Notes: generated from the letters alone by a model not told the origin. A stretch of 64,000 nt of DNA from [Flexibacter] sp. ATCC 35208 (GCF_001975825.1 NZ_MTKN01000005.1:47985-111984), one strand, 5' to 3'; shown: positions 16,130 through 25,002, numbered from the stretch's first letter. Made by a program: numbers and translations.

Positions 16130-16534
16130 ATGGCCTACGAAGCGCAAATAGCCAATTCCGTCACCCGCATTTTCAAAGCGGTGTTTCCAAACACAGTGAA
16201 CCACTACGATACGTTATTCGGCGGCACCGCCATGCAACTCATGGACGAAGTCGCCTTCATTACCGCCACCCGCTTCAGCAGAATGCGCATGGTAACCGTT
16301 TCCAGTGACAAAATTGATTTTAAAAAAGCCATCCCACATGGCACCATTATAGAACTCGTCGGTGAAGTCGTTCATGTAGGCAAAACAAGCCTGAAAGTGG
16401 AGGTGAATATTTACGTGGAACAGATGTACACTACACACAGAGAAAAGGCCATATCCGGCTCCTTTACCTTTGTAGCCATCGACGACGAGAAGCGACCTAT
16501 ACAAATCGAAATAATGGAAGAAGAAAACGTATAA
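16130..16534 (+). CDS. Hotdog-fold acyl-CoA thioesterase
   Basis: 134-residue thioesterase of the YciA/BACH type, hydrolysing acyl-CoA to free acid and CoA; cytoplasmic. The N-terminal FPNTVNHYDTLFGGTAMQLMDE matches the conserved family start, with the Asn and the central-helix Asp used in catalysis, and VTVSSDKIDFKKAIPHG and GEVVHVGKTSLKVEV follow. Chain-length preference is not visible. It is probably in an operon with the CWC gene and ends at a bidirectional hairpin shared with the convergent FKBP gene. Confidence 0.9.
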   Translation: MAYEAQIANSVTRIFKAVFPNTVNHYDTLFGGTAMQLMDEVAFITATRFSRMRMVTVSSDKIDFKKAIPHGTIIELVGEVVHVGKTSLKVEVNIYVEQMYTTHREKAISGSFTFVAIDDEKRPIQIEIMEEENV

Positions 16535-16539
16535 AAAGA

Positions 16540-16573
16540 AAAAGGGTGTTTGCCATAAAGCAAACACCCTTTT
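16540..16573. terminator. Bidirectional terminator
   Basis: A 14-bp perfect stem (AAAAGGGTGTTTGC with its complement) around a 6-base loop lies between the convergent thioesterase and FKBP genes, with A- and T-runs at the outer ends. Confidence 0.88.
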
Positions 16574-16588
16574 GTCTTATATCCTTGA

Positions 16589-17017
16589 TTATACGATCTC
16601 TACAAGTTCAATATCAAAGACCAATGGCTCACCAGCCAGCGGATGATTCGCATCCAAAGTGATAAATTCGCTGCTGATAGCAGTTACCTTCACAGGAAAC
16701 ACCTGACCCTGTGGATTGCTCATCTGCAGTTCCATACCTACCTGAGGATTCAGATCTTCCGGAATATTCTGCTTAGGGAAATCCATGATCAATTCGTCGT
16801 TTTTAGGGCCATAAGCCTCTTCAACGGGAATATTTAGGGTTTTCTTATCACCTGGTATCATATCCACCACACCACTGTCGAAGCCTTTAATAACCATACC
16901 GGCGCCAACCTGAAATTCCAGCGGGTCTCTGCCTTCGGAGGAATCAAATGTAGTTCCGTCGGTCAGACGGCCATGATAATGCACACGCACCGTATCTCCG
17001 TTTTTAACTGCTTGCAT
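16589..17017 (-). CDS. SlyD-like FKBP peptidyl-prolyl isomerase
   Basis: 142-residue FKBP-type cis-trans prolyl isomerase and chaperone with the SlyD arrangement. The FKBP domain (VRVHYHGRLTDGTTFDSS, then GAGMVIKGFDSGVVDMIPG) is interrupted by an inserted flap domain (NIPEDLNPQVGMELQM to DANHPLAGEPLVF), and the FKBP fold closes with FDIELVEIV. There is no His-rich metal tail as in E. coli SlyD. It is cytoplasmic, with no signal sequence. The frame stays open upstream to 17287 across the divergent namZ start; ATG at 17017 matches the family N-terminus. Confidence 0.92.
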   Translation of the reverse strand: MQAVKNGDTVRVHYHGRLTDGTTFDSSEGRDPLEFQVGAGMVIKGFDSGVVDMIPGDKKTLNIPVEEAYGPKNDELIMDFPKQNIPEDLNPQVGMELQMSNPQGQVFPVKVTAISSEFITLDANHPLAGEPLVFDIELVEIV

Positions 17018-17150
17018 AAAATAAATTGTTATGTGTTTAGGAATTTTATTACCTGCAAGGTAAGAAAAATGATTAAAGTGCCAAGTGGTTAGGTGCATTC
17101 TGTCTGCATTATAGGAAATTAAGCCTGTAAATTTTACTATTTTTGATCCT

Positions 17151-18314
17151 ATGTATAAATTCCTCCTCTCCTTCATTATTTCGGCCTCTTTCCTGCTGCC
17201 GGCAAAGGCACAGGTCATTACCGGGGCAGACCGGACAGCAGAGTATCTTCCGCTGCTCAAAGGCAAAAGAGTCGCTCTCCTGGTCAATCAGACAGCCACG
17301 ATTGGCAATACGCACCTCGTAGATTCATTGTTAAAACTAAAGGTGAATATCATAAAGATCTTCAGCCCCGAACATGGCTTCCGAGGCAAGGCTGACGCCG
17401 GCGAAAAAGTAGGCAACAGCAAAGACGCCGCCACCGGTCTCACCATTGTATCGCTCTATGGCAAACATAGAAAAGCTGATGCCAATGATCTGAAAGATGT
17501 AGACATCCTCATCTTTGATATTCAGGATGTAGGCACCCGCTTCTATACTTACATCTCTTCTTTACAGGAACTGATGGAATCTGCTGGTGAAAATAATAAA
17601 CCACTCATTGTTCTGGACCGGCCAAATCCAAATGGTCATTATGTAGATGGCCCTGTTCTGGATACGGCGCTTCGTTCTTTTGTTGGTATGCAACCCATTC
17701 CTATCGTACATGGCCTCACTGTGGGTGAATATGCGAAACTACTGAATGGTGAGAAATGGCTGAAGAACGGCGTGCAATGTAAACTCACTGTGATCACCTG
17801 CAAAAAGTATGATCACCATACCTACTACGAACTGCCCGTGAAACCCTCTCCCAATCTGCCTAATATGGCAGCTATCTATCTCTATCCAAGTATGTGCCTC
17901 TTTGAAGGTACTGCTCTGAGTCTGGGCAGAGGTACGGACCTGCCTTTCCAGGTGTTTGGTAGTCCTGAGTTTCCTAAGAACCTGTACTCATTTACGCCAC
18001 ATAGCACTGAAGGGGCGAAAGAACCTCCGCTGAAGGATGTAACTTGCTATGGTTACAACCTGACGGGTACATCAGCAGAAAGTAGAGCGAAGATGAACAA
18101 CCAGGTACAACTGAAATGGCTCATTCAGGCTTATCAATTGTTCCCAAATAAGGATAAATTTTTTATCAGTAGTTTCAACAGGTTAGCAGGGAATACTACC
18201 TTGCAGCAGCAAATCAAACAAGGATTGAGCGAGGCTGCTATTCGTCAGAGCTGGGAACCGGCTTTGAGTCATTTTAAAACTATCAGGAAGAAATATTTAC
18301 TATATGCAGAGTGA
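17151..18314 (+). CDS. namZ: NamZ-type exo-beta-N-acetylmuramidase (DUF1343)
   Basis: 387-residue exported DUF1343 protein. The family was shown to contain exo-N-acetylmuramidases that release MurNAc from peptidoglycan fragments, so a cell-wall recycling role is likely. A signal peptide (FLLSFIISASFLLPAKAQ) is followed by the conserved motifs RVALLVNQTATIG, IFSPEHGFRGKADAGEKV, IFDIQDVGTRFYTYISSL and LDRPNPNGHYVDGPVLD. The conserved Glu in SPEHGF is a catalytic candidate. It overlaps the fmt start by 11 bases, so the two are translationally coupled despite unrelated roles. Confidence 0.93.
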   Translation: MYKFLLSFIISASFLLPAKAQVITGADRTAEYLPLLKGKRVALLVNQTATIGNTHLVDSLLKLKVNIIKIFSPEHGFRGKADAGEKVGNSKDAATGLTIVSLYGKHRKADANDLKDVDILIFDIQDVGTRFYTYISSLQELMESAGENNKPLIVLDRPNPNGHYVDGPVLDTALRSFVGMQPIPIVHGLTVGEYAKLLNGEKWLKNGVQCKLTVITCKKYDHHTYYELPVKPSPNLPNMAAIYLYPSMCLFEGTALSLGRGTDLPFQVFGSPEFPKNLYSFTPHSTEGAKEPPLKDVTCYGYNLTGTSAESRAKMNNQVQLKWLIQAYQLFPNKDKFFISSFNRLAGNTTLQQQIKQGLSEAAIRQSWEPALSHFKTIRKKYLLYAE

Positions 18315-19236
18315 TTCTCTTAGGATCGTATTTATGGGTACACCAGATTTTGCAGTGGCGTCTCTGGATATACTGGTACAGAACGGATTTAATGTGGTGG
18401 GAGTGATTACGGCACCGGATAAGCCGGCGGGCCGTGGATTACAGCTGCAGGAGAGTGCGGTGAAGAAGTATGCGGTGAGTAAAGGATTGCATGTAATGCA
18501 GCCGGAGAAGTTGAAGAATCCGGAATTTCTGGAAGAGTTGAGGGGGTTGAAAGCAGACCTGCAGGTGGTGGTAGCGTTTCGGATGCTGCCGGTAGTAGTG
18601 TGGGATATGCCGAAATTAGGGACGATCAATGTGCATGGGTCTTTGTTGCCGAATTATAGAGGGGCGGCGCCGATTAACTGGGCGATTATTAATGGGGAGA
18701 AGGAGTCGGGCGTGACGACGTTTAAGTTGCAGCATGAGATTGATACGGGAGATGTGATGTTTAGTCAGGCGGTGGCAATAAGAGAGGATGAAACAGCAGG
18801 GGAATTGCATGATGCGTTGATGGCGACAGGGGCTGAGTTGTTGCTGAAAACGGTGACGGCTATTGCGAAAGGGGATGTGCATGAGGTGCCGCAGGCCGAT
18901 ATTAAGGCGGAAGATATTAAGCATGCGCCGAAGATATTTAAGGAGGATTGTCAGGTTAAGTGGGAGGCTTCTATTGATCATATTTATAACCTTGTTAGAG
19001 GATTGAGTCCTTATCCTACTGCATGGGCGACTTTGCAGGGGAAGAGTGTGAAGATTTTTAAAGCGACGAAAGAGAAGGCGGTTCCTTCAGTAGCTCCCGG
19101 TGAGTTTGTGACGGATGGGAAGAGCTATTTAAAAATAGCAGCGAGTGATGGGTATTTGAATCTGGTGGAGATACAACTGGAGGGGAAAAAGCGGATGGAT
19201 ATAGAGGCGTTCTTACGTGGGTTCAGAGCGAATTGA
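18304..19236 (+). CDS. fmt: Methionyl-tRNA formyltransferase
   Basis: Formylates initiator Met-tRNA using 10-formyltetrahydrofolate; cytoplasmic, 310 residues. N-terminal IVFMGTPDFAVASLDIL is typical. The formyl-transfer site is INVHGSLLPNYRGAAPIN (Asn, His) with the Asp in LQHEIDTGDVM; the C-terminal OB-like tRNA-binding domain begins near residue 210 (DHIYNLVRGLSPYPTAW). It overlaps the 3' end of namZ by 11 bases. A 12-base unit repeats after the stop, followed by a terminator. Confidence 0.96.
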   Translation: MQSDSLRIVFMGTPDFAVASLDILVQNGFNVVGVITAPDKPAGRGLQLQESAVKKYAVSKGLHVMQPEKLKNPEFLEELRGLKADLQVVVAFRMLPVVVWDMPKLGTINVHGSLLPNYRGAAPINWAIINGEKESGVTTFKLQHEIDTGDVMFSQAVAIREDETAGELHDALMATGAELLLKTVTAIAKGDVHEVPQADIKAEDIKHAPKIFKEDCQVKWEASIDHIYNLVRGLSPYPTAWATLQGKSVKIFKATKEKAVPSVAPGEFVTDGKSYLKIAASDGYLNLVEIQLEGKKRMDIEAFLRGFRAN

Positions 19237-19242
19237 TAAGTG

Positions 19243-19267
19243 AATTAATAGGCAAATTAATAGGCAA
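19243..19267 (+). repeat. 12-bp tandem repeat after fmt stop
   Basis: AATTAATAGGCA is repeated twice directly after the fmt stop region, and the stop region itself (GCGAATTGATAAG) is a diverged third copy. Confidence 0.65.
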
Positions 19268-19302
19268 AAAAAGGCCTTCATCTTCGATGAAGGCCTTTTT
19301 TT
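19266..19302 (+). terminator. fmt terminator
   Basis: A 17-bp perfect stem (A7 plus GGCCTTCATC with its complement and T7) closes a three-base TTC loop 29 bases after fmt. Confidence 0.92.
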
Positions 19303-19308
19303 GTGAGT

Positions 19309-19350
19309 CGAAAGGTTTTGCTTTTGCTGTCGCAAAAGCAAAACCTTTCG
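19309..19350. terminator. Second hairpin after fmt
   Basis: 18-bp perfect arms (CGAAAGGTTTTGCTTTTG with its complement) enclose a 6-base loop just after the fmt terminator. It may serve the convergent LysM gene. Without an adjacent U-run its role is uncertain. Confidence 0.6.
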
Positions 19351-19377
19351 GTATAAGTTTGCGGTTCTTTGTGCTTT

Positions 19378-19472
19378 GTTCTTAGTTACTAACAATTAGT
19401 TCTTAGTAACTAATTCTTGGTTTCTAGTTCTTGGTTTTTAATTCTTGGTTTCTAGTTCTTGGTTTTTAATTC
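19378..19472 (-). repeat. 16/32-bp tandem repeats from LysM gene stop
   Basis: Read on the minus strand, the final codon and stop (GAGAATTAAAAACC) begin an array of alternating units AAGAACTAGAAACC and AAGAATTAAAAACC, about five in all, decaying into AAGAATTAGTTACT. Confidence 0.8.
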
Positions 19473-20449
19473 TCGTAGCTCAATTCACAGTAGAACTTCG
19501 GATCATTTGTACCCAATGCTTCCAGCGCTGAATCACTCAATTTAATTATCAAACCAGCATTCTGCTTGATCTGCGGAATCGTCTCCAACACTTTTGCATA
19601 AATATACTTACCATTCAGCGGGTTCGTTACTTTAATGATCGTACCGCGCTGCGCTGTATTGTGCAATGCATAATATTTACCTGCAGCTGCATTACTCTTG
19701 AACCATCCACCAGGCCCTTTTTCTGTGGTAGCATTTTTACCATTGCCCGTCTGCTGTACATACAATGATTCAAATGTAGAACCTGCGGTAGTAACTGGTT
19801 TGGTTGTTTCTGCAGGTGCAGGAGCCGGTGCTGGCGTAGATGGTGCCGGATTAGACTCTACTGGCGGAGCAGGGTTATTATTACTAACCGGAGCTGTTGG
19901 TGTAGGTGCCGGTGTGTTATTTACCGGAGCAGGCGTTGGCGCCGGCGTAGATGGTGTCGGAACTGGTGCTGGTGTAGGGTTGTGTGCAACCGCTCCACCA
20001 CCGCCACCTTTCAGGTAACCGATAATCACATAGGTATCCTTCTTCAACCCATCGCCAGACATGTTGTTCCAACGACGAATATTATCCAACGGCACCTTGT
20101 TATGATTGAGACTCAGGCGATACAATGTCTCACTGGCTTCTACTTTATGATACAATGGCGCACCACCACTTGCAGCATCCGCCTTTTGCGAGAAGTTTGT
20201 ACCATTCAGCGGGATCTTGACATTCTGTCCCAGCTGCAGACCTTTATCGGCAGAAATGTTATTCTCCGCAGCTATATCCTTGATAGGCAGACTGAATGTC
20301 CTGCCCAGGCTATATAAAGTTTCACCTTTTTTCACTGTGTGCAGTACGTACAGGTCAGGAGTAGTTCCCTGCACCTGGATGATATCCTGTGCATACGCGC
20401 CTGCTACTGATAATACAAGTACCGCTAATGTCATGAACGATTTTACCAT
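19466..20449 (-). CDS. Secreted LysM protein with RlpA-like C-terminal domain
   Basis: 327-residue exported protein, probably peptidoglycan-associated. A signal peptide (MTLAVLVLSVAGAYAQ) leads into two LysM domains (HTVKKGETLYSLGRTFSLPI near 30-75; KVEASETLYRLSLNHNKVPL near 95-140). A low-complexity Pro/Ala/Thr/Asn linker covers about 160-215. The C-terminal domain resembles the double-psi beta barrel of RlpA (KYYALHNTAQRGTIIKVTNP, then LIIKLSDSALEALG). RlpA-like domains can be lytic transglycosylases, but catalytic residues cannot be confirmed here. Start 20449 was chosen over 20476 because it places the signal peptide at the N-terminus. The gene's tandem-repeat tail starts at its stop codon. 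Confidence 0.85.
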   Translation of the reverse strand: MVKSFMTLAVLVLSVAGAYAQDIIQVQGTTPDLYVLHTVKKGETLYSLGRTFSLPIKDIAAENNISADKGLQLGQNVKIPLNGTNFSQKADAASGGAPLYHKVEASETLYRLSLNHNKVPLDNIRRWNNMSGDGLKKDTYVIIGYLKGGGGGAVAHNPTPAPVPTPSTPAPTPAPVNNTPAPTPTAPVSNNNPAPPVESNPAPSTPAPAPAPAETTKPVTTAGSTFESLYVQQTGNGKNATTEKGPGGWFKSNAAAGKYYALHNTAQRGTIIKVTNPLNGKYIYAKVLETIPQIKQNAGLIIKLSDSALEALGTNDPKFYCELSYEN

Positions 20450-20518
20450 ACTTCGCTGTTTATACCTTTCGGGCAACTAAATTATAAATATTTTATGGTT
20501 TGAAACCTATACAGGATT

Positions 20519-21901
20519 TCAAGCCTGAATTTCTTTCAGAATACGGAGTTCCTTAGGATAATAATTATTGATACGGTTTGGCAATACCTTGGCCCAGCCC
20601 AGCGACATTCCTCCATATTGCATTAATGCCCATCCTTTTATAACTACAGCAATGGCAGGATCCTCTTTTCTCAGGTACTTCAATGCCTGTTCACGGGTCA
20701 ATGCTACTTTTTGCACATCTCCTGCCACCAAAGGACTCATGGACAACTGGTGATCTGGTATCAGTTCCTTTGCGGCCAACTGACCTGCTTTCACGCCAGC
20801 CTTTCGCAAATATAAGTGCTGCTGCAATACGGCGACAGCTGGTTGCATCATTTCAGGGAATAATAGTACCTCGCCCTGATGCGCCATCATAAAGATGCCG
20901 TCACTGTCCTGTAACCACGGGGTTACCTTATCCCTGTCTTTTTTATCGACTGCTGTGAGTGTATGCCGTTGTTTCGTAGCGCTATATTCCTCTCCTGATT
21001 TTCTGCGGAAGCAGGTGATGAAGAACCCCTCTCCCTTTACTCTATCAGGATAAAAACGATATCCTTCTGCTGCGGTTTTTACTATGTGCCAGTCAGGTTG
21101 TAAAGGCACCGGAATATTTTCCAGCTCAAAATTAGCCTGTAACCAGTCCATGATCTCCTCATCTTCTTCCCTGCTGTAAGAGCAAGTGGCGTAGATCAGG
21201 ATCCCTCCTTCTTTCAGCGCCGGCATGGCATCGGCCAGGATCCTTTGCTGTCGCTGACTACACAACATCACATTTTCTTCTGACCACTCATTGATCGCCT
21301 CCGGTTCCCTGCGAAACAACCCTGAACCAGAACAAGGCGCATCGACCACCATCACATCGAAGAAACCCGGCAACCGACCAAAATCACGGGGATCATTGTT
21401 TGTAACCACCACATTGGCAGCTCCCCACCTGGAAAGATTGTCTCCCAGCAGTGCCGCCCGGGTTTTGATCACCTCATTGGATACCAACAGGCTCTCCGGA
21501 CTGATCAAAGACTGCAACAATGTAGACTTACCTCCCGGTGATGCACAAAGGTCCAGCACTTTGAGAGGAGCAGTCAGGTCACATGCCTGACGTAATACCT
21601 GTTCCAGGAACATGGAAGAAGCCTCCTGTACGTAGTAGGCCCCTGCGTGAAAATATGGATCAAATGTAAAAGATGGCCTTTCAGCCAGATAGTACCCGTC
21701 AGTCGTCCATGGGACCCGGCTGTACCCATTGGTAGCCAATTCTCCCAGTATTTTTTCTGTCGTGTCCCTATCCTTTATCTTGTTCGGATTAATACGCAGC
21801 GAAGTTACCTTTTCTTCCGCCGCATGTACACGCAAAAAAGCTGCCAAATCCATTTCAGGCAGCGAAATCAGACTATCAGTAAATTTTTTTGGAAGATCCA
21901 A
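20519..21901 (-). CDS. RsmF/NSUN-type RNA cytosine-C5 methyltransferase
   Basis: 460-residue SAM-dependent enzyme that makes m5C in rRNA or tRNA, most like RsmF. The SAM motif is VLDLCASPGGKSTLL near residue 120. Motif IV with its proline-cysteine is VVDAPCSGSGLFRREPEA, and motif VI with the catalytic cysteine is LIYATCSYSREEDEEIM. A C-terminal RsmF-type RNA-binding region (GWALMQYGGMSLGWAKVLPN) completes the length. Which nucleotide is modified cannot be told. It is monocistronic, between the LysM gene and the transhydrogenase cluster, all on the minus strand. Confidence 0.92.
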   Translation of the reverse strand: MDLPKKFTDSLISLPEMDLAAFLRVHAAEEKVTSLRINPNKIKDRDTTEKILGELATNGYSRVPWTTDGYYLAERPSFTFDPYFHAGAYYVQEASSMFLEQVLRQACDLTAPLKVLDLCASPGGKSTLLQSLISPESLLVSNEVIKTRAALLGDNLSRWGAANVVVTNNDPRDFGRLPGFFDVMVVDAPCSGSGLFRREPEAINEWSEENVMLCSQRQQRILADAMPALKEGGILIYATCSYSREEDEEIMDWLQANFELENIPVPLQPDWHIVKTAAEGYRFYPDRVKGEGFFITCFRRKSGEEYSATKQRHTLTAVDKKDRDKVTPWLQDSDGIFMMAHQGEVLLFPEMMQPAVAVLQQHLYLRKAGVKAGQLAAKELIPDHQLSMSPLVAGDVQKVALTREQALKYLRKEDPAIAVVIKGWALMQYGGMSLGWAKVLPNRINNYYPKELRILKEIQA

Positions 21902-21995
21902 CCCGCTTTTTGCGGCAAAATACTGAAAATAAAGGTATGATCGGCTCAGATAAATTTAAACGGATCGAACAGGGAGATGCTGAAATCACAGAAGA

Positions 21996-22076
21996 TCATC
22001 GGCTCTGATAGTTAAACGGATCGAACGCACACGCAGCGAACAGACTGAATGCCAACAGTAATACCAATGTTTTCAA
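21996..22076 (-). CDS. Possible 26-residue lipoprotein (TTG start)
   Basis: A minus-strand frame starting with TTG encodes 26 residues with an ideal lipoprotein signal: Lys2, a hydrophobic run (LVLLLAFSLF) and lipobox LFAAC with Cys16, then AFDPFNYQSR and stop. Tiny entericidin-like lipoproteins exist in bacteria, so this may be real, but the start is non-ATG and I see no clear promoter or ribosome site. The 3' end (TTCGATCCGTTTAA) is repeated about 70 bases downstream with changes, ending again in GAGCCGATCAT. It could equally be chance or a relic. Confidence 0.35.
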   Translation of the reverse strand: MKTLVLLLAFSLFAACAFDPFNYQSR

Positions 22077-22120
22077 GGGCTAATTAAATATAGTTCAGGC
22101 CGTAAGTTATATTTTTTTTG

Positions 22121-22214
22121 CCTGTGCTATCTCCGCTATTTACACCTGTACTATCCCCGCTATCTACACCTGCACTATCTCCATTATCTACACCTGCGCT
22201 ATCTCCGCTATCAA
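22121..22214 (-). repeat. 24-bp tandem repeat of pntB C-terminal codons plus stop
   Basis: Four 24-bp units cover the last seven codons and stop of pntB and three further copies beyond it. On the minus strand successive units would read IAEIAQV-stop, IMEIVQV-stop, IAGIVQV-stop and IAEIAQA. The period is exactly eight codons including the stop. Confidence 0.92.
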
Positions 22215-23564
22215 TTGCTGCATCACGGCTTTCGCATCTCCAAACAGCATCGCTGTCTTTGGCCTGAAAAACAATTCATTCTCTATGCCTGCGTAACCGG
22301 GCTTCATACTTCTTTTATTTACAATCACTGTTTTTGCACTTTCCACTTCTAATATCGGCATGCCGTAAATTGGCGAGGCAGGATCACTTTTGGCAGCCGG
22401 ATTCACTACATCATTGGCGCCTAATACCAGCACCACATCTGTTGTATTGAACCGTGGATTTGCCTGTTCCATTTCCAGTAATTTCTCATAAGGTACATCT
22501 GCCTCTGCCAGCAACACATTCATATGTCCCGGCATTCGTCCTGCTACAGGATGAATGGCATATCTTACCTCTACACCTTTTTCTTCCAGCATTACTTCTA
22601 ATTCATGACAGGCATGCTGCGCCTGTGCTACCGCCAATCCATAGCCAGGTACGATCATTACCTTATGAGCATAAGCTAATACCACAGCGGCATCTGACAA
22701 ACTAATCTCCCTGTATGCACCCTGTTCTTTATGACTGCTTGTAGTAGTACCTCCACCAAAACTGCCGATCAATACATTCTTCAGGGAACGGTTCATTGCT
22801 TTACACATCAGTATCGTCAAAATAGTTCCCGCAGAACCTACTAATATACCGCCAGTCAACATCACCGGATTATCATACAAAAAACCGCCACAAGCCGCTG
22901 CCACACCAGTAAATGAATTCAACAATGAAATCACCACAGGCATATCCGCACCTCCTATCGGCAACACAAAAAACACGCCATATAACAGCGATAATAGTAG
23001 CACGACCAACATACACCACAACATTGTAACCGGCTGCACTCCTATTACGAATGCAGCTACGGCTACAATTACCACAAGCAATAATAGGTTGAAAATATGC
23101 TGGCCTTTGAAGGCAATGTCTTTGATCTTTCCATTTAGTTTTCCCCATGCAATCACTGATCCCGCAAATGATACGCTTCCGATAATTAATCCAGCAAATA
23201 TGATCAGTAAATGCAGGCTTTCTGTTGCTGCATTTACATGCTCAAATTCTACTACTGATATCAATGCCGCACACGCACCACCCATACCATTGAATATACT
23301 TACCATCTCTGGCATTGCCGTCATCTTCACCTTCTTTGCAGACACCAATCCTATTACCCCTCCTATCAATAATCCGCCAGCGATCCACCAGAAATTATGC
23401 AGGTGTTCCCCATTACGCGTATATAAAAATATCGTACCCAATATTGCGATCGTCATCCCTCCCGCGGCTATGAGATTGCCTTTGCGGGCAGTAGCGGGAT
23501 GACTTAACATTTTCAGGCCAACAATAAATGTAACAGAGCCAATCAGGTATATCAATGATAACAT
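22188..23564 (-). CDS. pntB: NAD(P) transhydrogenase subunit beta
   Basis: Membrane subunit of the proton-translocating transhydrogenase that makes NADPH from NADH using the proton gradient. 458 residues: about nine transmembrane helices (residues 1-260, beginning LIYLIGSVTFIVGLKML), then the soluble NADP(H)-binding domain III (VMIVPGYGLAVAQAQHACHE; VVLVLGANDVVNPAA; VIVNKRSMKPGYAGIENELF). It is the last gene of pntA-pntA2-pntB, with 3 bases to the gene upstream. Its C-terminal codons with stop are tandemly repeated downstream. Confidence 0.96.
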   Translation of the reverse strand: MLSLIYLIGSVTFIVGLKMLSHPATARKGNLIAAGGMTIAILGTIFLYTRNGEHLHNFWWIAGGLLIGGVIGLVSAKKVKMTAMPEMVSIFNGMGGACAALISVVEFEHVNAATESLHLLIIFAGLIIGSVSFAGSVIAWGKLNGKIKDIAFKGQHIFNLLLLVVIVAVAAFVIGVQPVTMLWCMLVVLLLSLLYGVFFVLPIGGADMPVVISLLNSFTGVAAACGGFLYDNPVMLTGGILVGSAGTILTILMCKAMNRSLKNVLIGSFGGGTTTSSHKEQGAYREISLSDAAVVLAYAHKVMIVPGYGLAVAQAQHACHELEVMLEEKGVEVRYAIHPVAGRMPGHMNVLLAEADVPYEKLLEMEQANPRFNTTDVVLVLGANDVVNPAAKSDPASPIYGMPILEVESAKTVIVNKRSMKPGYAGIENELFFRPKTAMLFGDAKAVMQQLIAEIAQV

Positions 23565-23567
23565 GAA

Positions 23568-23879
23568 CTATTTATTTTTCTTTGACTTGAACATTTCCAG
23601 CATACGGTCCGTCACCACAAAACCACCGACTACATTCAGCGTGCCTAAGATGACAGCGAGAAAACCTAAGATCAGTGCGAGGTAATTATCTTTCTCCGCC
23701 TCTCCCATCACGATGATAGCCCCAATGATCACGACCCCATGAATGGCATTGGCACCACTCATCAGGGGTGTATGTAATACCGACGGTACACGGGAAATAA
23801 CTTCTATACCCAGAAAAACGGAGAGTATCACCACATAGGTCATCTCCATATGTTGTTCGAAAAACGAAAAAAGGTCCAT
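23568..23879 (-). CDS. NAD(P) transhydrogenase alpha subunit, membrane part
   Basis: 103-residue protein with about three transmembrane helices (VVILSVFLGIEVISRVPSVL; GVVIIGAIIVM; ALILGFLAVILGTLNVVGGF). It corresponds to the C-terminal membrane segment of E. coli PntA, encoded here as a separate gene, the usual three-subunit layout in many bacteria. The motif HTPLMSGANAIHGVVI is characteristic. It lies between pntA and pntB with gaps of 7 and 3 bases, so all three are in one operon. Confidence 0.93.
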   Translation of the reverse strand: MDLFSFFEQHMEMTYVVILSVFLGIEVISRVPSVLHTPLMSGANAIHGVVIIGAIIVMGEAEKDNYLALILGFLAVILGTLNVVGGFVVTDRMLEMFKSKKNK

Positions 23880-23886
23880 TGTGCTA

Positions 23887-25002
23887 TTATTTTAATACGG
23901 CCTGTAGTCTTTCACTGGTCACTGCACCTTCGTGGGTGATACAGGCACCTTTTACGATATCGTCTTGTGGGTTATTGACTAACTGACCGTCTTTGATCAG
24001 TAGTTGCAGGAAGTTGAATACGTTCTTAGCATACAGTTTACTGGCATCAGCAGGCATGCTGGCTGCGAGGTTGGAGTCCCCAATTATTGTAATACCATTG
24101 TGCCGGATGGTGGCCTGGTCCCTGGTCAGGGCGGTGTTGCCACCTGTACCTGCGGCAAGGTCTACGATCACACTACCGGCACGCATGCTGTTAATCATAT
24201 CTTCTGATACCAATATCGGTGCGCGTTTTCCGGGTATCTGTGCGGTAGTGATCACGATGTCTGCTTTGGCGATACTGGCAGCGATCAGGGCTTCCTGTTG
24301 TTGTTTGTAATCTGCTGTTTGTTCTACTGCGTAACCACCGGCATGCGAGGCATCGGCAGCGCCTTCTACGGAGATGAATTTGGCGCCGAGACTCATCACT
24401 TCTTCTCTTACTACCGGTCGGGTATCAAATACTTCGACCACGCCTCCCAGTCTGCGTGCAGTGGCAATGGCCTGTAACCCTGCCACGCCGGCGCCCAGTA
24501 TCAATACTTTGGCAGGTGCAATAGTTCCTGCTGCCGTCATGAACATGGGGAAATAACGGCCATACGAGACGGCTGCTACCAATACCGCTTTGTAACCGGC
24601 AATGTTCGCCTGTGAGCTCAGTATATCCATCGATTGTGCACGCGTAGTTCGGGGTATGTTGTCCAGACTGTAAGTAGTGAGAGAATGCGCAGCCCATTGC
24701 TGCATTAATTCGTGGTGATGTAATGGTTGATAAACACCGGCTAAGATAGTGCCAGCCCGGAGTAACTGCCAATCTTCCGGCATCTGTATGCTGCATACCA
24801 AATCTGATTGTTGCAGGATCTCCTTCCTGGGCCTGACAGCGGCCCCGGCCTGTATATAGGTATCATCGGCATAAAAAGCGGCTGCGCCCGCATCTGGTTC
24901 TACCCAAACAGTTACGCCCTGTTTTCCCAGCTGCTTTACTATGTCCGGTACTAAAGAAACCCTTTTTTCTGGTAGCTGTTCTTTTAGAACCCCTATGATC
25001 AT
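23887..25002 (-). CDS. pntA: NAD(P) transhydrogenase alpha subunit, soluble NAD domain
   Basis: 371-residue soluble NAD(H)-binding subunit of the proton-translocating transhydrogenase, related to alanine dehydrogenase. The N-terminal MIIGVLKEQLPEKRVSLVP is diagnostic. The dinucleotide fold is at AKVLILGAGVAGLQAIATAR with the acidic ribose-binding end VFDTRP, and PGKRAPILVSEDMINSM follows. It is the first gene of the operon; upstream lie copy 2 of the three-arm element and then hemG. Confidence 0.96.
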   Translation of the reverse strand: MIIGVLKEQLPEKRVSLVPDIVKQLGKQGVTVWVEPDAGAAAFYADDTYIQAGAAVRPRKEILQQSDLVCSIQMPEDWQLLRAGTILAGVYQPLHHHELMQQWAAHSLTTYSLDNIPRTTRAQSMDILSSQANIAGYKAVLVAAVSYGRYFPMFMTAAGTIAPAKVLILGAGVAGLQAIATARRLGGVVEVFDTRPVVREEVMSLGAKFISVEGAADASHAGGYAVEQTADYKQQQEALIAASIAKADIVITTAQIPGKRAPILVSEDMINSMRAGSVIVDLAAGTGGNTALTRDQATIRHNGITIIGDSNLAASMPADASKLYAKNVFNFLQLLIKDGQLVNNPQDDIVKGACITHEGAVTSERLQAVLK

